Source: Curtobacterium sp. MCPF17_052
Lineage (GTDB): Bacteria; Actinomycetota; Actinomycetes; Actinomycetales; Microbacteriaceae
Reading direction: 5' to 3'
NCBI RefSeq assembly: GCF_003234085.1
Contig: NZ_QKSD01000004.1
Coordinates: forward strand, 186,001 to 250,000
DNA: 64,000 bases
The position numbers were made by a program, and so were the translations under genes. Below, in pieces: positions 18,844-32,275 of this stretch; the first letter of the stretch is position 1; the number at the start of each line of letters is the position of its first letter. The notes under the pieces were generated by a model. It did not search any database and was not told where the DNA came from. It worked only from the letters and a program-made list of their open reading frames with translations.

Positions 18844-20931
18844 TCAGACCTCGGAGAACGGCTCGGCGTCGTCCATCCGGACGCGGAGAGCCGGAGCCGC
18901 GCGGCGCTTCGCCCCGCCCTTGACCACCCGGCGCGTCGACGACCGGCGGATCACCTCGGCCTTGAGGGTCGCCGCCACCTCTGTCCCGTGGCCGTAGGGG
19001 AAGCGCACGATCGCGCGGACCGTCCCCGGCGTCGGGTCGTCGACGGGGACCGGCCCGAGGACCGGGCCCACCGGCGCGTCGCCGAGCGCCTCGATCGCGC
19101 CGGTCACCGCCTCGTCCGTCCCGGTCAGGGTGGCGACGCGCACCGCCGGCGGGAAGAACAGTTCACGACGGTCGGTGAGTTCGTCGTGGGCGGGCACGTC
19201 GAGCCGCCAGAGTGCCATCGCGTTCGCGAGCTTGCCGCCGATGCCGACGAGGTACACCGGCGCTCCCGGAGCACCCTTCGCCGCGGCGTTCGCCCAGATC
19301 CGGAGGACGTCCTCCTGGACCCGCAGTCCCTCGCGCGCCAGCATCCGTTCGCCGTCCAGGAGCAGCACGCAGGCGTAACCGCCGGCGACGTCCGGTTCGG
19401 CGCCGCGGGTCGCGACGACGACCGCGGGACGGGCCGGTACCTCGTCGATCGGGCGCGACCCGTCGGCCACCACGATCCGGGTGTCCGGGAAGGCGCGGCC
19501 GAGTTCGTCGGCGGTGCGCTGGGCACCCTGGCCGACGGGCTTGAGCTTCCCGTTGCCACAGGTCGGGCAGCGGTACCCGGCCGCCAGCGCGCCACAGAAG
19601 CGACACTGCGGGGTGGACCCGGCGTGCGGACTGCCGAGCGGACCACCGCACACCCGGCAGTGGGCGCGCTCCCCGCACTCCGTGCAGACCAGGCCGGTCC
19701 CGAAGCCGGGGTTCGACACCTGCACGAGCACAGGCCCGTCGTGACTGGCCTCGCGGGCGGCCCGCCAGGCACTGCTCGGGATGCGGGCCTGTGCGGCGTA
19801 CCCGTCGGCGTTGGTCTGGTGGGCGGTCGGGACGACCTTCGGCACACGGGCGCGGTGCGGACCGACCTCCTGCAGCCATCCGAGCTCGACGAGCCGCTGC
19901 ACGTCGGTGCTCCGCGCGTGCGACACCATCAGGAGCGCGGCCCCGGACTGGGCGGTCCGGACCAGCGCGACGTCACGGGTGTGCACGTACGGTGCACGCT
20001 GCTCGGCGAAGGACGGGTCGCCGTCGTCCCAGAGCGCGATGAGGCCGAGGTCCGACGCCGGTGCGTACACGGCGGCACGACTCCCGATCGCGACGACCGG
20101 GTGCGTCCGGGCCGTGAGGAGTGCCCGGGCGCGCTGCCCGTTCGTCTGCTTCGCGTCGAACCGCACCACCCGCTCGGCGGGCACGAGGACGAGCAGGGCG
20201 CGCTCGAGGTCCGTGACGTCGCGGAAGTCGGGCACCGCGATGACGGCCGACCGCTCCCCCGCCAGGGTGTGTGCGGCGGCCTGCGCCAGGGTCGCGGCCC
20301 AGCCGGGCACCCAAGTGGGTTCCGGTTCCGGTGCGGGTGCGGGTGCGGGTGTGTCGGTGCTGTCGCTCGCGTCGGCGCCGTCCACGACCACCGGTGTCGG
20401 TGTCGGTGCCGGTGCCGGGGCGCTGAGCAGGACCGGGTGCGGGATGGCGCTGACGGCAGCACGGCCGCCGGCGTCGATCACGGACTCGATGACCGCGTCG
20501 CCGTAGCCCTCGACCACCGCTGCCGTCACACGAGGTGGCACGTGGTCGCGGTCACGCTCGAGCCATGCCTTCTCCGGCCGGACCTGCCGCGTCGGCACCG
20601 CGAGGCGAAGCACGTCGCTCGCGACCCCGGCCGCACGGTCGGCCACGGCACGGGCGAGCTGCCAGACCTCCGGCGCGAGCACCGGTACCGGGCTGACGAG
20701 CTCCTCGACGGCACTCAGCTCGCCCGGGAAGTCGTTCTCCGGCGACAGGGCGTCGTCGGTCACGACCTCCACCACGTAGGCGTCGGTGATCCGGGCGCCG
20801 GAGCGCAACGGCACCCGGACCCGGACCCCCGGCACGCAGTCGTCCTCGATCTCGGCCGGGACCCGGTAGTCGAACAGACGGTCGAGCTGCGGGAGCGGTG
20901 AGTCGAGGACGACACGCGCGACGGTGGCCAC
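18844..20931 (-). CDS. priA: PriA homologue, probably without helicase activity
   Basis: Primosomal protein N' homologue (695 residues), expected to act in replication restart. The N-terminal DNA-binding domain (from VARVVLDSPLPQLDRLFDY) and the Zn-binding cysteines (CTECGERAHCRVCGG, CRFCG, CPTCG) are clear. The Walker A motif GSGKT is missing and the DEEH box reads DDGD, so ATP-driven unwinding is unlikely; this is known for actinobacterial PriA. Pro/Ala and Pro/Glu repeats coded by hexanucleotide tracts interrupt the middle. GTG at 20931 is chosen (GAGG 5 bases upstream); a GTG 57 bases further upstream would overlap metK by 50 bases. Confidence 0.93.
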   Translation of the reverse strand: MATVARVVLDSPLPQLDRLFDYRVPAEIEDDCVPGVRVRVPLRSGARITDAYVVEVVTDDALSPENDFPGELSAVEELVSPVPVLAPEVWQLARAVADRAAGVASDVLRLAVPTRQVRPEKAWLERDRDHVPPRVTAAVVEGYGDAVIESVIDAGGRAAVSAIPHPVLLSAPAPAPTPTPVVVDGADASDSTDTPAPAPAPEPEPTWVPGWAATLAQAAAHTLAGERSAVIAVPDFRDVTDLERALLVLVPAERVVRFDAKQTNGQRARALLTARTHPVVAIGSRAAVYAPASDLGLIALWDDGDPSFAEQRAPYVHTRDVALVRTAQSGAALLMVSHARSTDVQRLVELGWLQEVGPHRARVPKVVPTAHQTNADGYAAQARIPSSAWRAAREASHDGPVLVQVSNPGFGTGLVCTECGERAHCRVCGGPLGSPHAGSTPQCRFCGALAAGYRCPTCGNGKLKPVGQGAQRTADELGRAFPDTRIVVADGSRPIDEVPARPAVVVATRGAEPDVAGGYACVLLLDGERMLAREGLRVQEDVLRIWANAAAKGAPGAPVYLVGIGGKLANAMALWRLDVPAHDELTDRRELFFPPAVRVATLTGTDEAVTGAIEALGDAPVGPVLGPVPVDDPTPGTVRAIVRFPYGHGTEVAATLKAEVIRRSSTRRVVKGGAKRRAAPALRVRMDDAEPFSEV

Positions 20932-20938
20932 GAAGGCC

Positions 20939-22147
20939 TCAGACGGTGACGGAGACGAGTCCTGCCGCGGTGCGGAGCTCCTCGACACGGTCGAGCTGCT
21001 CCCAGGTGAAGCCCGGCAGTTCGCGACCGAAGTGCCCGTAGGTCGCGGTCTGCGCGTACTTCGGGGTCAGCAGGTCGAGGTCGCGGATGATCGCGGCCGG
21101 TCGGAGGTCGAACACCTTCGTGATCGCGGCTTCGATCGTCGCGTCGTCGACGTGGCCGGTGCCGAAGGACTCGACGTACAGGCCGACGGGCTTGGCCCGA
21201 CCGATCGCGTAGGCGACCTGGACCTCGAGGCGGTCGGCGAGACCCGCCGCGACGGCGTTCTTCGCGACCCAGCGCAGGGCGTAGGCGGCCGAGCGGTCGA
21301 CCTTGGACGGGTCCTTGCCGCTGAACGCGCCGCCACCGTGCCGGGAGGCCCCGCCGTAGGTGTCGACGATGACCTTGCGCCCGGTGAGTCCGGCGTCACC
21401 CTGCGGGCCGCCGATCTCGAAGCGTCCGGTCGGGTTCACGATCACATCGACGTGCGAGGAGTCGAGCTCCACCAGGTCGAGCACCGGGCGGATGACGTGC
21501 TCGGTGATGTCCGCGGTCAGCTGCTCGAGCGAGACGCTCGGCGCGTGCTGGGTCGACAGCACCACGGTCTCGACGGTCTTCGGCGTGACGCCGTCGTACC
21601 CGACCGTGACCTGGGTCTTGCCGTCCGGGCGCAGGTACGTCAGCTCGCCGGACTTGCGGACCGCGGCGAGCTTCTCGGCCAGGCGGTGCGCGAGCCAGAT
21701 CGCGACGGGCATGTACTCCGGCGTCTCGTTCGTCGCGAAGCCGAACATGATGCCCTGGTCACCGGCGCCCTGTCGGTCGAGCGGGTCCGTGCCGGCACCC
21801 GAGCGGGTGTCGAGGGACTCGTCGACACCCTGGGCGATGTCCGGGGACTGCGCGCCGATAGAGATCTCGACGCCGCAGGTGCGACCGTCGAAGCTCACGT
21901 CGGACGAGTTGTACCCGATGCCGGTGATGACGTCGCGGACGAGCTGCGGGATCTCGACGTAGCCCGAGGTCGTGACCTCTCCTGCGACGTGCACGAGCCC
22001 GGTCGTCACCATCGTCTCGACGGCGACCCGTGCGTTCGGGTCGACCGTGAGCAGGGCGTCCAGGATCGCGTCCGAGATCTGGTCGCAGATCTTGTCGGGG
22101 TGGCCTTCGGTCACCGATTCCGACGTGAACAGGCGGAGCGCACTCAC
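20939..22147 (-). CDS. metK: S-adenosylmethionine synthase
   Basis: MetK makes S-adenosylmethionine from ATP and methionine. The 402-residue protein starts [18 protein letters not shown], with the ATP-binding motif, and has [12 protein letters not shown] and [16 protein letters not shown], all family signatures. The start is GTG, five bases after the rpoZ stop. Its product would feed RsmB and other methyltransferases. In many Actinobacteria coaBC lies between rpoZ and metK; it is not here. Confidence 0.98.
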   Translation of the reverse strand: MSALRLFTSESVTEGHPDKICDQISDAILDALLTVDPNARVAVETMVTTGLVHVAGEVTTSGYVEIPQLVRDVITGIGYNSSDVSFDGRTCGVEISIGAQSPDIAQGVDESLDTRSGAGTDPLDRQGAGDQGIMFGFATNETPEYMPVAIWLAHRLAEKLAAVRKSGELTYLRPDGKTQVTVGYDGVTPKTVETVVLSTQHAPSVSLEQLTADITEHVIRPVLDLVELDSSHVDVIVNPTGRFEIGGPQGDAGLTGRKVIVDTYGGASRHGGGAFSGKDPSKVDRSAAYALRWVAKNAVAAGLADRLEVQVAYAIGRAKPVGLYVESFGTGHVDDATIEAAITKVFDLRPAAIIRDLDLLTPKYAQTATYGHFGRELPGFTWEQLDRVEELRTAAGLVSVTV

Positions 22148-22152
22148 CGGGA

Positions 22153-22416
22153 TCAGGCGGAGGGCTGCTGCTGCTTGGTGACGGTCAGCTTGTCCTCGTT
22201 GATCTCGTGGAGCGCGACCGAGAGCGGCTTGTCGTCGATCGTCGAGTCGACGAGCGGGCCGACGTTGTCGAAGAGCGAGCCTTCGTGCAGGTCGGCGTAG
22301 TAGTCGTTGATCTGGCGAGCGCGCTTCGAAGCGAAGATCACGAGCGCGTACTTCGACTCGACCTTGCTGAGCAGGTCGTCGATGGGCGGGTCGATGATGC
22401 CCTGGGGGTTGGCCAT
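22153..22416 (-). CDS. rpoZ: RNA polymerase omega subunit
   Basis: The omega subunit (87 residues) helps assemble and stabilise RNA polymerase around beta'. It begins [18 protein letters not shown] and contains [16 protein letters not shown], the conserved core. GAGGAG precedes the ATG. It follows gmk by 29 bases and may also use a -10 hexamer located in the end of gmk. Confidence 0.97.
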   Translation of the reverse strand: MANPQGIIDPPIDDLLSKVESKYALVIFASKRARQINDYYADLHEGSLFDNVGPLVDSTIDDKPLSVALHEINEDKLTVTKQQQPSA

Positions 22417-22445
22417 GGGGTTGCTCCTCGTCGTCGGTGCACCGG

Positions 22446-23411
22446 TCAGGGCGCAGAGAACAAGTCTACGACCTCGCGTGCCGCCGTGCTGACATCGGAG
22501 TTCACGATCCGCACGTCGAACTCGTCCTGGGCCGCGAGCTCCACCTTCGCGGTCTCGAGTCGGCGGGTCTGCTCCTCGGGCGTCTCGGTGCCGCGGCCGA
22601 TGAGCCGACGGACGAGTTCGTCCCACGTCGGGGGCAGCAGGAACACCAGGACGGCCTCGGGCATCGCGTCCCGCACCTGGCGGGCGCCCTGCAGGTCGAT
22701 CTCGAGCATGACCTTCTCGCCGGCGTCGAGCGCGCGGTCGATCGGCGGACGCGGGGTGCCGTACCGGTAGGAGTTGTGCACGGTCGCGTACTCGAGCAGC
22801 TCGCGGTCGCGGATCATCCGGTCGAACTCGGCGTCGTCCACGAAGTAGTAGTGCACGCCGTCGACCTCGCCCGGACGGGGCTTCCGGGTCGTGGCGGAGA
22901 CGCTGAGGTTCACCTCGGGGTACTGCTCACGGATGTACGCGCTGACCGTGCCCTTGCCGACCGCGGTGGGTCCGGCGAGCACGACGAGCTTCGACGCCGC
23001 GCGCTTGCGTCCGCGCTGGGCGAGCCAGTCCGCCAGTTCGGTCCGCTGCCGGCTGCCGAGTCCCCCGAGGCGCTTCGACGGAGCGATCCGCAGCGCACTC
23101 ATCACGGCCTCCGCCCGGGCCGGTCCGACACCGGGCAGGCTCGTGAGCAGGTCACGGACGCGGAGCGAGCGTTCGGCCGCGGTGGTCGCGACGACGGACT
23201 CGTCGTCGGACCAGGCGGAGCGGGCGACCTCGAGCGGCGACCGATCGCCGGTGGCGATGGACGACTTGACCGCGGCGCGGGCGCGTCGTGCGGCGACCGC
23301 GGCCTTCGCGGCCGCGACCCGGTCGACCTCCGGCGGGTTGCGGTGCGCCGGCAGGGCCGAGCGGCCGGGAGCGGTGTCGTCGGACCGGACGTCCGACTGC
23401 TCGTCGCTCAC
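22446..23411 (-). CDS. gmk: Fusion of actinobacterial integration host factor with guanylate kinase
   Basis: A 321-residue protein. Residues ~140-321 are guanylate kinase (GMP to GDP): P-loop GPTAVGKGT at 147-155, [14 protein letters not shown], and [10 protein letters not shown]. Residues ~29-130 match mycobacterial-type integration host factor (mIHF), with the helix-two-turn-helix [13 protein letters not shown] at 92-104 and [12 protein letters not shown] after it. In Mycobacterium these are two adjacent genes; here one frame covers both, with no stop or internal ribosome-binding site seen at the junction (about residues 130-141). The first ~28 residues are acidic and disordered. The GTG start overlaps the pyrF stop (GTGA). 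Confidence 0.94.
   Translation of the reverse strand: MSDEQSDVRSDDTAPGRSALPAHRNPPEVDRVAAAKAAVAARRARAAVKSSIATGDRSPLEVARSAWSDDESVVATTAAERSLRVRDLLTSLPGVGPARAEAVMSALRIAPSKRLGGLGSRQRTELADWLAQRGRKRAASKLVVLAGPTAVGKGTVSAYIREQYPEVNLSVSATTRKPRPGEVDGVHYYFVDDAEFDRMIRDRELLEYATVHNSYRYGTPRPPIDRALDAGEKVMLEIDLQGARQVRDAMPEAVLVFLLPPTWDELVRRLIGRGTETPEEQTRRLETAKVELAAQDEFDVRIVNSDVSTAAREVVDLFSAP
22463..22468 (-). promoter_or_regulatory. Candidate -10 (TAGACT) for rpoZ within the 3' end of gmk
   Basis: TAGACT lies in the last codons of gmk, 46 bases before the rpoZ ATG, and could allow rpoZ-metK to be expressed independently of the pyrimidine operon. Confidence 0.4.
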
Positions 23412-24288
23412 GCCGCCGTCCCCAGCGCGCGTGCGATCCGGTCGGCTCGGTCGGCCACGAGTGCGGCGACACCGTCCGGCCCGTCGCCGAGCAGCCCGCG
23501 GGACTCGCTCACGAGGACCTGCTCCGCCCGGCTGCCGTACAGCGCGCGGAGGTCCTCGATCCGGGCCCCCTGCGCGCCGAAGCCGGGCGCGAGGACCGGG
23601 GCGGTGCCGATCTCGTCGGCCGTGATGCCGAAGTCGTCGAGGTCGAGGGTCGCGCCGAGGACCAGCCCGACGTCCCCCAGGGGCTGGTCGGCGCTCGTCC
23701 GGTTGTCGTCTGCCACGTCCACGACGATACCGGCCGCCACGGTCCGGCCGGCACGCGGGCCCTCGGCGAGCACCGCTGTCTGCAGCACACGCGCCTCCGG
23801 GTTGCTCGTCGCGGCGAGGACGAACACGCCCGCTCCGTTCTCGCGGGCGACGGCGACGGTCCCGGACAGCGAGCCGTACCCGAGGTAGGGCGACACGGTC
23901 ATCGCGTCCGCCGCGAACGGGCCGTCACGGTCCAGCCACGCCAGGGCGTAGTCGTTGCCGGTCGAACCGATGTCACCGCGTTTGACGTCCGCGACGACCA
24001 GGAGGCCCGCATCACGCGCGCGACGGATCGTCGCCTCGAGCGCTCGGTACCCGGGCACCCCCGCCGCCTCGAAGAACGCGACCTGCGGCTTCACGACCGC
24101 CGCTCGCCCCGCGGCGGCGTCGACCAGGGTCGCGCCGAAGGCGGTGAGTCCGGCCTCGTCGCGGCCGAGCCCCCACGCCGCAAGGGTGGCGGCGTGGGGG
24201 TCGATCCCGACGCAGAGTGCGGACCGCGACCCGATGGCGGCCGCGAGCCGGACGCCGAACGGGGTCGGGCCTCCGTGCAGACCTGGGG

Positions 24289-24292
<4 letters not shown>
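23408..24292 (-). CDS. pyrF: Orotidine 5'-phosphate decarboxylase (type 2)
   Basis: PyrF decarboxylates OMP to UMP, the last step of the pathway. At 294 residues it is the longer subfamily 2 form used by Actinobacteria. The catalytic Lys/Asp motif appears as [14 protein letters not shown], and ALCVGIDPH and VKPQVAFFE are present. GTG start in a GTGA overlap with carB; the stop overlaps the gmk start. Confidence 0.97.
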
Positions 24293-27566
<3,274 letters not shown>

Positions 27567-27567
<1 letters not shown>

Positions 27568-28766
27568 CAGTTGCCCTCCTTCGTGATGTCGGCGGCAGGC
27601 GTGGTGGCGTCGGTGGTGGCCGCGTCGAGCGGCGCTCCCTGCCGTCGGGCGAGCACCATGTCCCGGAAGCGGTCGAAGAGGTACATGCTGTCGTGCGGTC
27701 CGGCGGCGGCCTCGGGGTGGTACTGCACGCTGAACGCGGGGATGTCGAGCGCCCGGAGGCCCTCCACGACGTTGTCGTTGAGCGAGTAGTGCGAGACCTC
27801 CACGCGGCCGAAGCCGACCGGGGACTCGAGGACCTGACCGACGGGCGCGTCGACCGCGAAGCCGTGGTTCTGGCTCGTGATCTCGACCTTGCCGGTCGTG
27901 GTGTCGAGCACCGGCTGGTTGATGCCGCGGTGCCCGAACGGCAGCTTGTACGTGCCGAAGCCCAGCGCGCGGCCGAGCAGCTGGTTGCCGAAGCAGATCC
28001 CGAAGAACGGCCGGCCGTCACGGAGGCTCTCCTGCAGCAGGGACACCTGCGCGTCGGACGCCGACGGGTCGCCGGGGCCGTTCGAGTAGAAGAGCGCGTC
28101 GGGGTCGAGCTCGCGGAGCCGCTCGACCGTGACGTCCTGCGGCAGCACGTGCACCTCGAAGCCGCGCTCGGACAGGTAGCGGGTCGTCGACGACTTCACG
28201 CCGAGGTCGAGGACGGCCAGCGTGCCGATCCGCTCGCCGACCGGCTCGACGACGTACTCCTCGGCCGTGGAGACCTCGGCGGAGAGGTTCTTCCCCGCCA
28301 TGCCGGCCTGCTCGGTGACGATCCGGAGCTGCTCGTCGGCGTCGAGCGTGGCGTCCGCCCCGCTGAACACGCCGCCCTTCATGGCGCCCGCATCGCGGAT
28401 GCGACGGGTGAGGGCGCGGGTGTCGATCCCGGAGATCCCGACGATGCCGTCGCGCACCAGGTGGTCGTCGAGCGACGCGTCCGCGCGGTGGTTCGACACC
28501 ACGCGGCTCGGGTCGCGCACGACGTACCCGGCGACCCAGATGCGCCGGGACTCGGGGTCCTCGTCGTTGACCCCGGTGTTGCCGATGTGCGGCGCGGTCT
28601 GCACCACGATCTGCCCGGCGTAGGAGGGGTCGGTGAGCGTCTCCTGGTAGCCGGTCATGCCGGTCGCGAAGACCACCTCGCCGAGCGTGCGCCCACGGGC
28701 GCCGTAGGCCCAGCCGTCGTACCGGGTGCCGTCTTCGAGGACCAGTACGGCCCGTTCGCGTGTCAT
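27567..28766 (-). CDS. carA: Carbamoyl-phosphate synthase small (glutamine amidotransferase) subunit
   Basis: CarA hydrolyses glutamine and channels ammonia to CarB. The 399-residue protein has the class I amidotransferase triad: Cys in [12 protein letters not shown], and His and Glu in SVQYHPEAA. The N-terminal small-subunit domain starts [21 protein letters not shown] at 28766 is chosen because it overlaps the stop of the upstream membrane protein as ATGA. The last ~25 residues are a Thr/Ala/Asp-rich tail. Confidence 0.98.
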
Positions 28767-29308
28767 GAGTTCGTCCCTTCGCCCGCGGTGTGCGGGGAGT
28801 CGTTCGTCGTCGCCAGTCCCTGCAGGGCGGTGAGCGCTTCCGCGTCGCCCTCCGGGAACCGGAAGTAGGTGTCGAGGTCCGTCGCTGCTGCGGCGCCGGT
28901 CGCCGTCCATCGCAGTCGGACCAGTCCCCCGGGCTCGACCACTCGGTCGATCGCCCACGTGGCCCGGTCGGCGCCGCGCACGGCGCTCCGGGCGATCCAC
29001 CGGTCGTCCACGCCGGCGTGGTGCAGCACGACACCGGTCGCGTGCACGGTCACGCCGCCGCGACCGCGGAAACCGAGTCCGCCGGCGGTGATCCGTTCGA
29101 GCGGTTGGTCGGCTCGGGTCGTCGCGACGGTGAACCCGTCCCACGACCCGGCCGCCGGACCACGGTCGGCCGGTACCGGGACGGGAGGCACGGCCTCCGC
29201 CTGCCGTCGACTGCGGGTCCGCCAGGTGCGCGCCATCGCGACGAACAGCGCGGCCACCGCGAGCAGGATGACCCCGCCGAGCAGCCAGCGCGCCGTGTCA
29301 CCGCTCAT
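28763..29308 (-). CDS. Membrane-anchored PH-like protein of the pyrimidine operon
   Basis: A 181-residue protein with one N-terminal transmembrane segment (about residues 8-26) and a soluble beta-rich domain that resembles bacterial PH-like domains. Position between pyrC and carA matches the Rv1382-type gene of mycobacterial pyrimidine operons. The function is unknown; a membrane tether or a link between pyrimidine synthesis and the envelope is speculation. Both ends are ATGA overlaps, so it is translated with its neighbours. Confidence 0.85.
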   Translation of the reverse strand: MSGDTARWLLGGVILLAVAALFVAMARTWRTRSRRQAEAVPPVPVPADRGPAAGSWDGFTVATTRADQPLERITAGGLGFRGRGGVTVHATGVVLHHAGVDDRWIARSAVRGADRATWAIDRVVEPGGLVRLRWTATGAAAATDLDTYFRFPEGDAEALTALQGLATTNDSPHTAGEGTNS

Positions 29309-30660
29309 GCCGTCGCCACCCGTGCCGCTGCAGCCCGGCCCGCGACGGTGTCGGCGTCGACGAGCTGCCCGTCGAGCACCGTCGGCTCGCCGTGGTGGAA
29401 GGTCGCGACGACCCGGCCGGGCAGCCGCATCCCGAGGTACGGCGAGTTCTGCGACTGCCCGTGCAGGTCTGCCACGGAGAACTCGCGGCCCGCCGCGGGG
29501 TCGTAGAGCGTGATCTCGGCTGGCGCACCTGCGGCGATCGCGTGGCCGTGACCCGCGACCTGGCCGATCCGGGCCGGCGCGCTCGACAGCACCCGGGCGA
29601 CGTCGGCCCAGTCCAGTCGGCCGTCCTCGACCACGGCGGCGTGCACCACGCTCAGCGCGGACTCGAGCCCGACCATGCCGTTCGCGGCGGCGGGCCACTC
29701 GCAGTGCTTGGCCTCGGCTGGGTGCGGGGCGTGGTCGGTCGCGACGATGTCGATCGTGCCGTCGGCCAGGGCGGCGCGGAGTGCCTCGACGTCCTCGCGC
29801 CGACGGAGCGGCGGGTTCACCTTGTAGCGGGCGTCGTAGCCCGGGGCGCCGTCGTGCCCGGCGATCAGGTCCTCGGTGAGCAGCAGGTGGTGCGGTGTGA
29901 CCTCGGCCGTGACGTCGATGCCGCGGGACTTGGCCCAGCGGATCACCTCGACGCTGCCGGCCGTCGAGACGTGGCAGACGTGCAGCCGTGCTCCGACGTG
30001 GTCGGCGAGCAGGACGTCCCGCGCGATGATCGACTCCTCCGCCACGGCCGGCCAGCCCGCCAGACCGAGTTCGGACGACAGTCGGCCCTCGTTCATCTGC
30101 GCGCCGACCGTCAGACGGGGCTCCTGCGCGTGCTGTGCGAGCACGCCGCCGAAGCCCTTGATGTACTCGAGCGCCCGGCGCATCAGCAGCGGGTCCGCGA
30201 CGCACGAGCCGTCGTCCGAGAACACCCGGACCTTCGCGCGTGAGGTCGCCATGGCGCCGATCTCGGACAGGTGCGTGCCCTGCAGCCCCTGCGAGACGGC
30301 ACCGATCGGACGGACCGTGACGTACCCGGCGTCGTCCCCGAGCGCCTGCACCTGCTCGACGACCCCGGCGGTGTCGGCGACCGGCGAGGAGTTCGCCATC
30401 GCGTTCACAGCCGTGAAACCGCCGGCGGCCGCGGCCCGCGAGCCGGAGAGGACGGTCTCGGACTCCTCGTGCCCGGGCTCCCGGAGGTGGGTGTGCAGGT
30501 CGACCAGGCCCGGCAGGGCGAGCAGCCCGTCGGCGTCGACCACCGTCGCACCAGCCGCGTCGAGACCGGACCCGACCGCGGTGACGAGCCGTCCCTCCAG
30601 GCGGATGTCGGCACGCGAGCCGTCGATCAGCTGCGCGCCACGGATGAGGTGTGCGGTCAT
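29305..30660 (-). CDS. pyrC: Dihydroorotase
   Basis: PyrC cyclises carbamoyl aspartate to dihydroorotate in the third step of the pathway. The 451-residue protein is a type I amidohydrolase: the metal-binding [10 protein letters not shown] near residue 55, [10 protein letters not shown], and the late Asp in [11 protein letters not shown] are all present. The Lys that bridges the zinc ions in many dihydroorotases was not placed with certainty. The ATG overlaps the pyrB stop (ATGA). Confidence 0.97.
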   Translation of the reverse strand: MTAHLIRGAQLIDGSRADIRLEGRLVTAVGSGLDAAGATVVDADGLLALPGLVDLHTHLREPGHEESETVLSGSRAAAAGGFTAVNAMANSSPVADTAGVVEQVQALGDDAGYVTVRPIGAVSQGLQGTHLSEIGAMATSRAKVRVFSDDGSCVADPLLMRRALEYIKGFGGVLAQHAQEPRLTVGAQMNEGRLSSELGLAGWPAVAEESIIARDVLLADHVGARLHVCHVSTAGSVEVIRWAKSRGIDVTAEVTPHHLLLTEDLIAGHDGAPGYDARYKVNPPLRRREDVEALRAALADGTIDIVATDHAPHPAEAKHCEWPAAANGMVGLESALSVVHAAVVEDGRLDWADVARVLSSAPARIGQVAGHGHAIAAGAPAEITLYDPAAGREFSVADLHGQSQNSPYLGMRLPGRVVATFHHGEPTVLDGQLVDADTVAGRAAAARVATA

Positions 30661-31616
30661 GCGACGGTCTCCTTCTGGTGGTCACCGGTGAGGGCGAGGT
30701 AGAGCACGGCCATCCGGACCGAGACGCCGTTCGCGACCTGTTCCACCACGGTCGAGCGAGCGTCGTCCGCGGCGACCCCGGCGATCTCGAGGCCCCGGTT
30801 CATCGGTCCGGGGTGCATCACGAGCGTCCGCTCGGGCAGCCGGGCGAACCGCGCGGCGGTCAGCCCGAAGTGCCGCGTGTACTCACGCGGGTTCGGGAAG
30901 AAGGCGTCGTCCATCCGCTCCTGCTGGATCCGGAGGGTCATCACGACGTCCGGGTCCTCGGCCAGTGCGGCGTCGAGGTCGTGGTGCACCGCGGCCCCGA
31001 ACGGACGGTCGACCGCGGGCAGCAGCGTCGGCGGGGCGGCGAAGGTGACGTGCGCGCCGAGGGTCCGGAGCAGCCAGGCGTTGCTCCGCGCGACCCGGCT
31101 GTGCAGGACGTCGCCCACGATGAGCACGCGGACGCCGTCGAGTCCCTGCCCGCGGCTCGCCGTGCCGTGCAGCCGACGGCGCATCGTGAACGCGTCGAGG
31201 AGCGCCTGCGTGGGGTGCTCGTGCGTGCCGTCACCCGCGTTGACGACGGGCACGTCGATCCAGTCCGCCTCGGCGAGCACGCGCGGCGCGCCGGACGCTC
31301 CGTGGCGGATGACGATGCCGTCGATGCCCATCGCGTCGAGGGTCTGCACGGTGTCCTTGAGCGACTCGCCCTTCGACACGCTCGACCCCTTGGCGGCGAA
31401 GTTGATGACGTCCGCGGACAACCGCTTGGCGGCGGCCTCGAACGAGATGCGGGTGCGGGTCGAGTCCTCGAAGAACAGGTTCACGACCGTCCGACCGCGG
31501 AGCGCCGGGAGCTTCCGGACCTCGCGCGTGTTGACCTCGGCCATCTCCTCGGCGACGTCGAGGATCCCGATCGCCTCGTCGCGTGACAGGTCGGCGGTGG
31601 AGAGCAGGTGCCTCAC
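30657..31616 (-). CDS. pyrB: Aspartate carbamoyltransferase catalytic subunit
   Basis: PyrB joins carbamoyl phosphate and aspartate, the committed step. The 319-residue protein has the carbamoyl-phosphate loop FFEDSTRTR, the second-subunit loop [10 protein letters not shown], and [14 protein letters not shown]. No regulatory pyrI gene follows, so control is expected through PyrR. GTG start in a GTGA overlap with pyrR. Confidence 0.98.
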   Translation of the reverse strand: MRHLLSTADLSRDEAIGILDVAEEMAEVNTREVRKLPALRGRTVVNLFFEDSTRTRISFEAAAKRLSADVINFAAKGSSVSKGESLKDTVQTLDAMGIDGIVIRHGASGAPRVLAEADWIDVPVVNAGDGTHEHPTQALLDAFTMRRRLHGTASRGQGLDGVRVLIVGDVLHSRVARSNAWLLRTLGAHVTFAAPPTLLPAVDRPFGAAVHHDLDAALAEDPDVVMTLRIQQERMDDAFFPNPREYTRHFGLTAARFARLPERTLVMHPGPMNRGLEIAGVAADDARSTVVEQVANGVSVRMAVLYLALTGDHQKETVA

Positions 31617-32197
31617 GACGCACCACCCTGTTCGGGACCGCCCTGTTCGATGACGACGTCGTCGACACCGTCCGTCTCGGTCAGGTGCAGCGTGACCCGT
31701 TCGTCGCCCGCCGTCGGCAGGTTCTTGCCGACGTGGTCGGCGCGGATCGGCAGTTCGCGGTGGCCGCGGTCGACGAGCACCGCGAGACGCACGGCGCGGG
31801 GCCGCCCGATGCCCTGCAGCGCGTCGAGTGCTGCCCGGACCGTCCGACCGGAGTACAGCACGTCGTCGACCAGGACGACGACCTTGCCGTCGACGCCGCC
31901 GGCCGGGATCACCGTCGGGTGTGGCGCACGGCCGATGCCCCGGCGCAGGTCGTCCCGGTACATCGTGACGTCGAGTGCGCCGACCCGCTCACTGCCGATC
32001 CCCGCGGCGGCGGACTCCCACCCGGGCTCGATGTCGGCGAGGATGCGACCGAGGCGCTCGGCGAGGACGGCCCCACGCGTCGGGATGCCGAGCAGCACGA
32101 GTTCCGAGCCGCCGTGGTTGGCCTCGAGGATCTCGTGCGCGATGCGTGTCAGAGCACGCGTGATGTCGGGTTGCTGCAGGACCGTTCTGGTACCCAC
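31613..32197 (-). CDS. pyrR: Pyrimidine regulatory protein PyrR / uracil phosphoribosyltransferase
   Basis: PyrR is an RNA-binding regulator that senses UMP/UTP against PRPP and may also make UMP from uracil. The 194-residue protein has the PRPP loop [17 protein letters not shown], the family signature [15 protein letters not shown], and the basic patch MYRDDLRRG. The GTG start has a strong AAGGAGG five bases upstream. Two candidate PyrR-binding loops lie immediately before that ribosome-binding site, so PyrR probably represses its own translation and, by coupling, that of the rest of the operon. Confidence 0.97.
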   Translation of the reverse strand: MGTRTVLQQPDITRALTRIAHEILEANHGGSELVLLGIPTRGAVLAERLGRILADIEPGWESAAAGIGSERVGALDVTMYRDDLRRGIGRAPHPTVIPAGGVDGKVVVLVDDVLYSGRTVRAALDALQGIGRPRAVRLAVLVDRGHRELPIRADHVGKNLPTAGDERVTLHLTETDGVDDVVIEQGGPEQGGAS

Positions 32198-32210
32198 GCC
32201 GACCTCCTTC

Positions 32211-32247
32211 CCCGCCTCTCTGGACGGCTCCCGTCTCTCTGGACGGC
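32211..32247 (-). promoter_or_regulatory. Tandem PyrR-binding RNA loops in the pyrR leader
   Basis: Two 18-base copies with a 19-base period: GCCGTCCAGAGAGACGGG (32247-32230) and GCCGTCCAGAGAGGCGGG (32228-32211). Each can fold as CCGU pairing with ACGG or GCGG around the loop CCAGAGAG. The loop matches the UCCAGAGAGG core that I recall as the PyrR recognition element in Bacillus and mycobacterial pyr leaders. The second copy ends one base before AAGGAGG, so protein binding there should block ribosome entry. Confidence 0.8.
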
Positions 32248-32269
32248 TTCAAGGATGCTGACGGCTTCG

Positions 32270-32275
32270 AGCCTA
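32270..32275 (-). promoter_or_regulatory. Candidate -10 (TAGGCT) of the pyr operon
   Basis: TAGGCT overlaps the nusB stop codon (its first three bases are the TAG). Transcription from about 32263 would give a ~65-base leader holding both PyrR loops and the ribosome-binding site. Confidence 0.55.
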
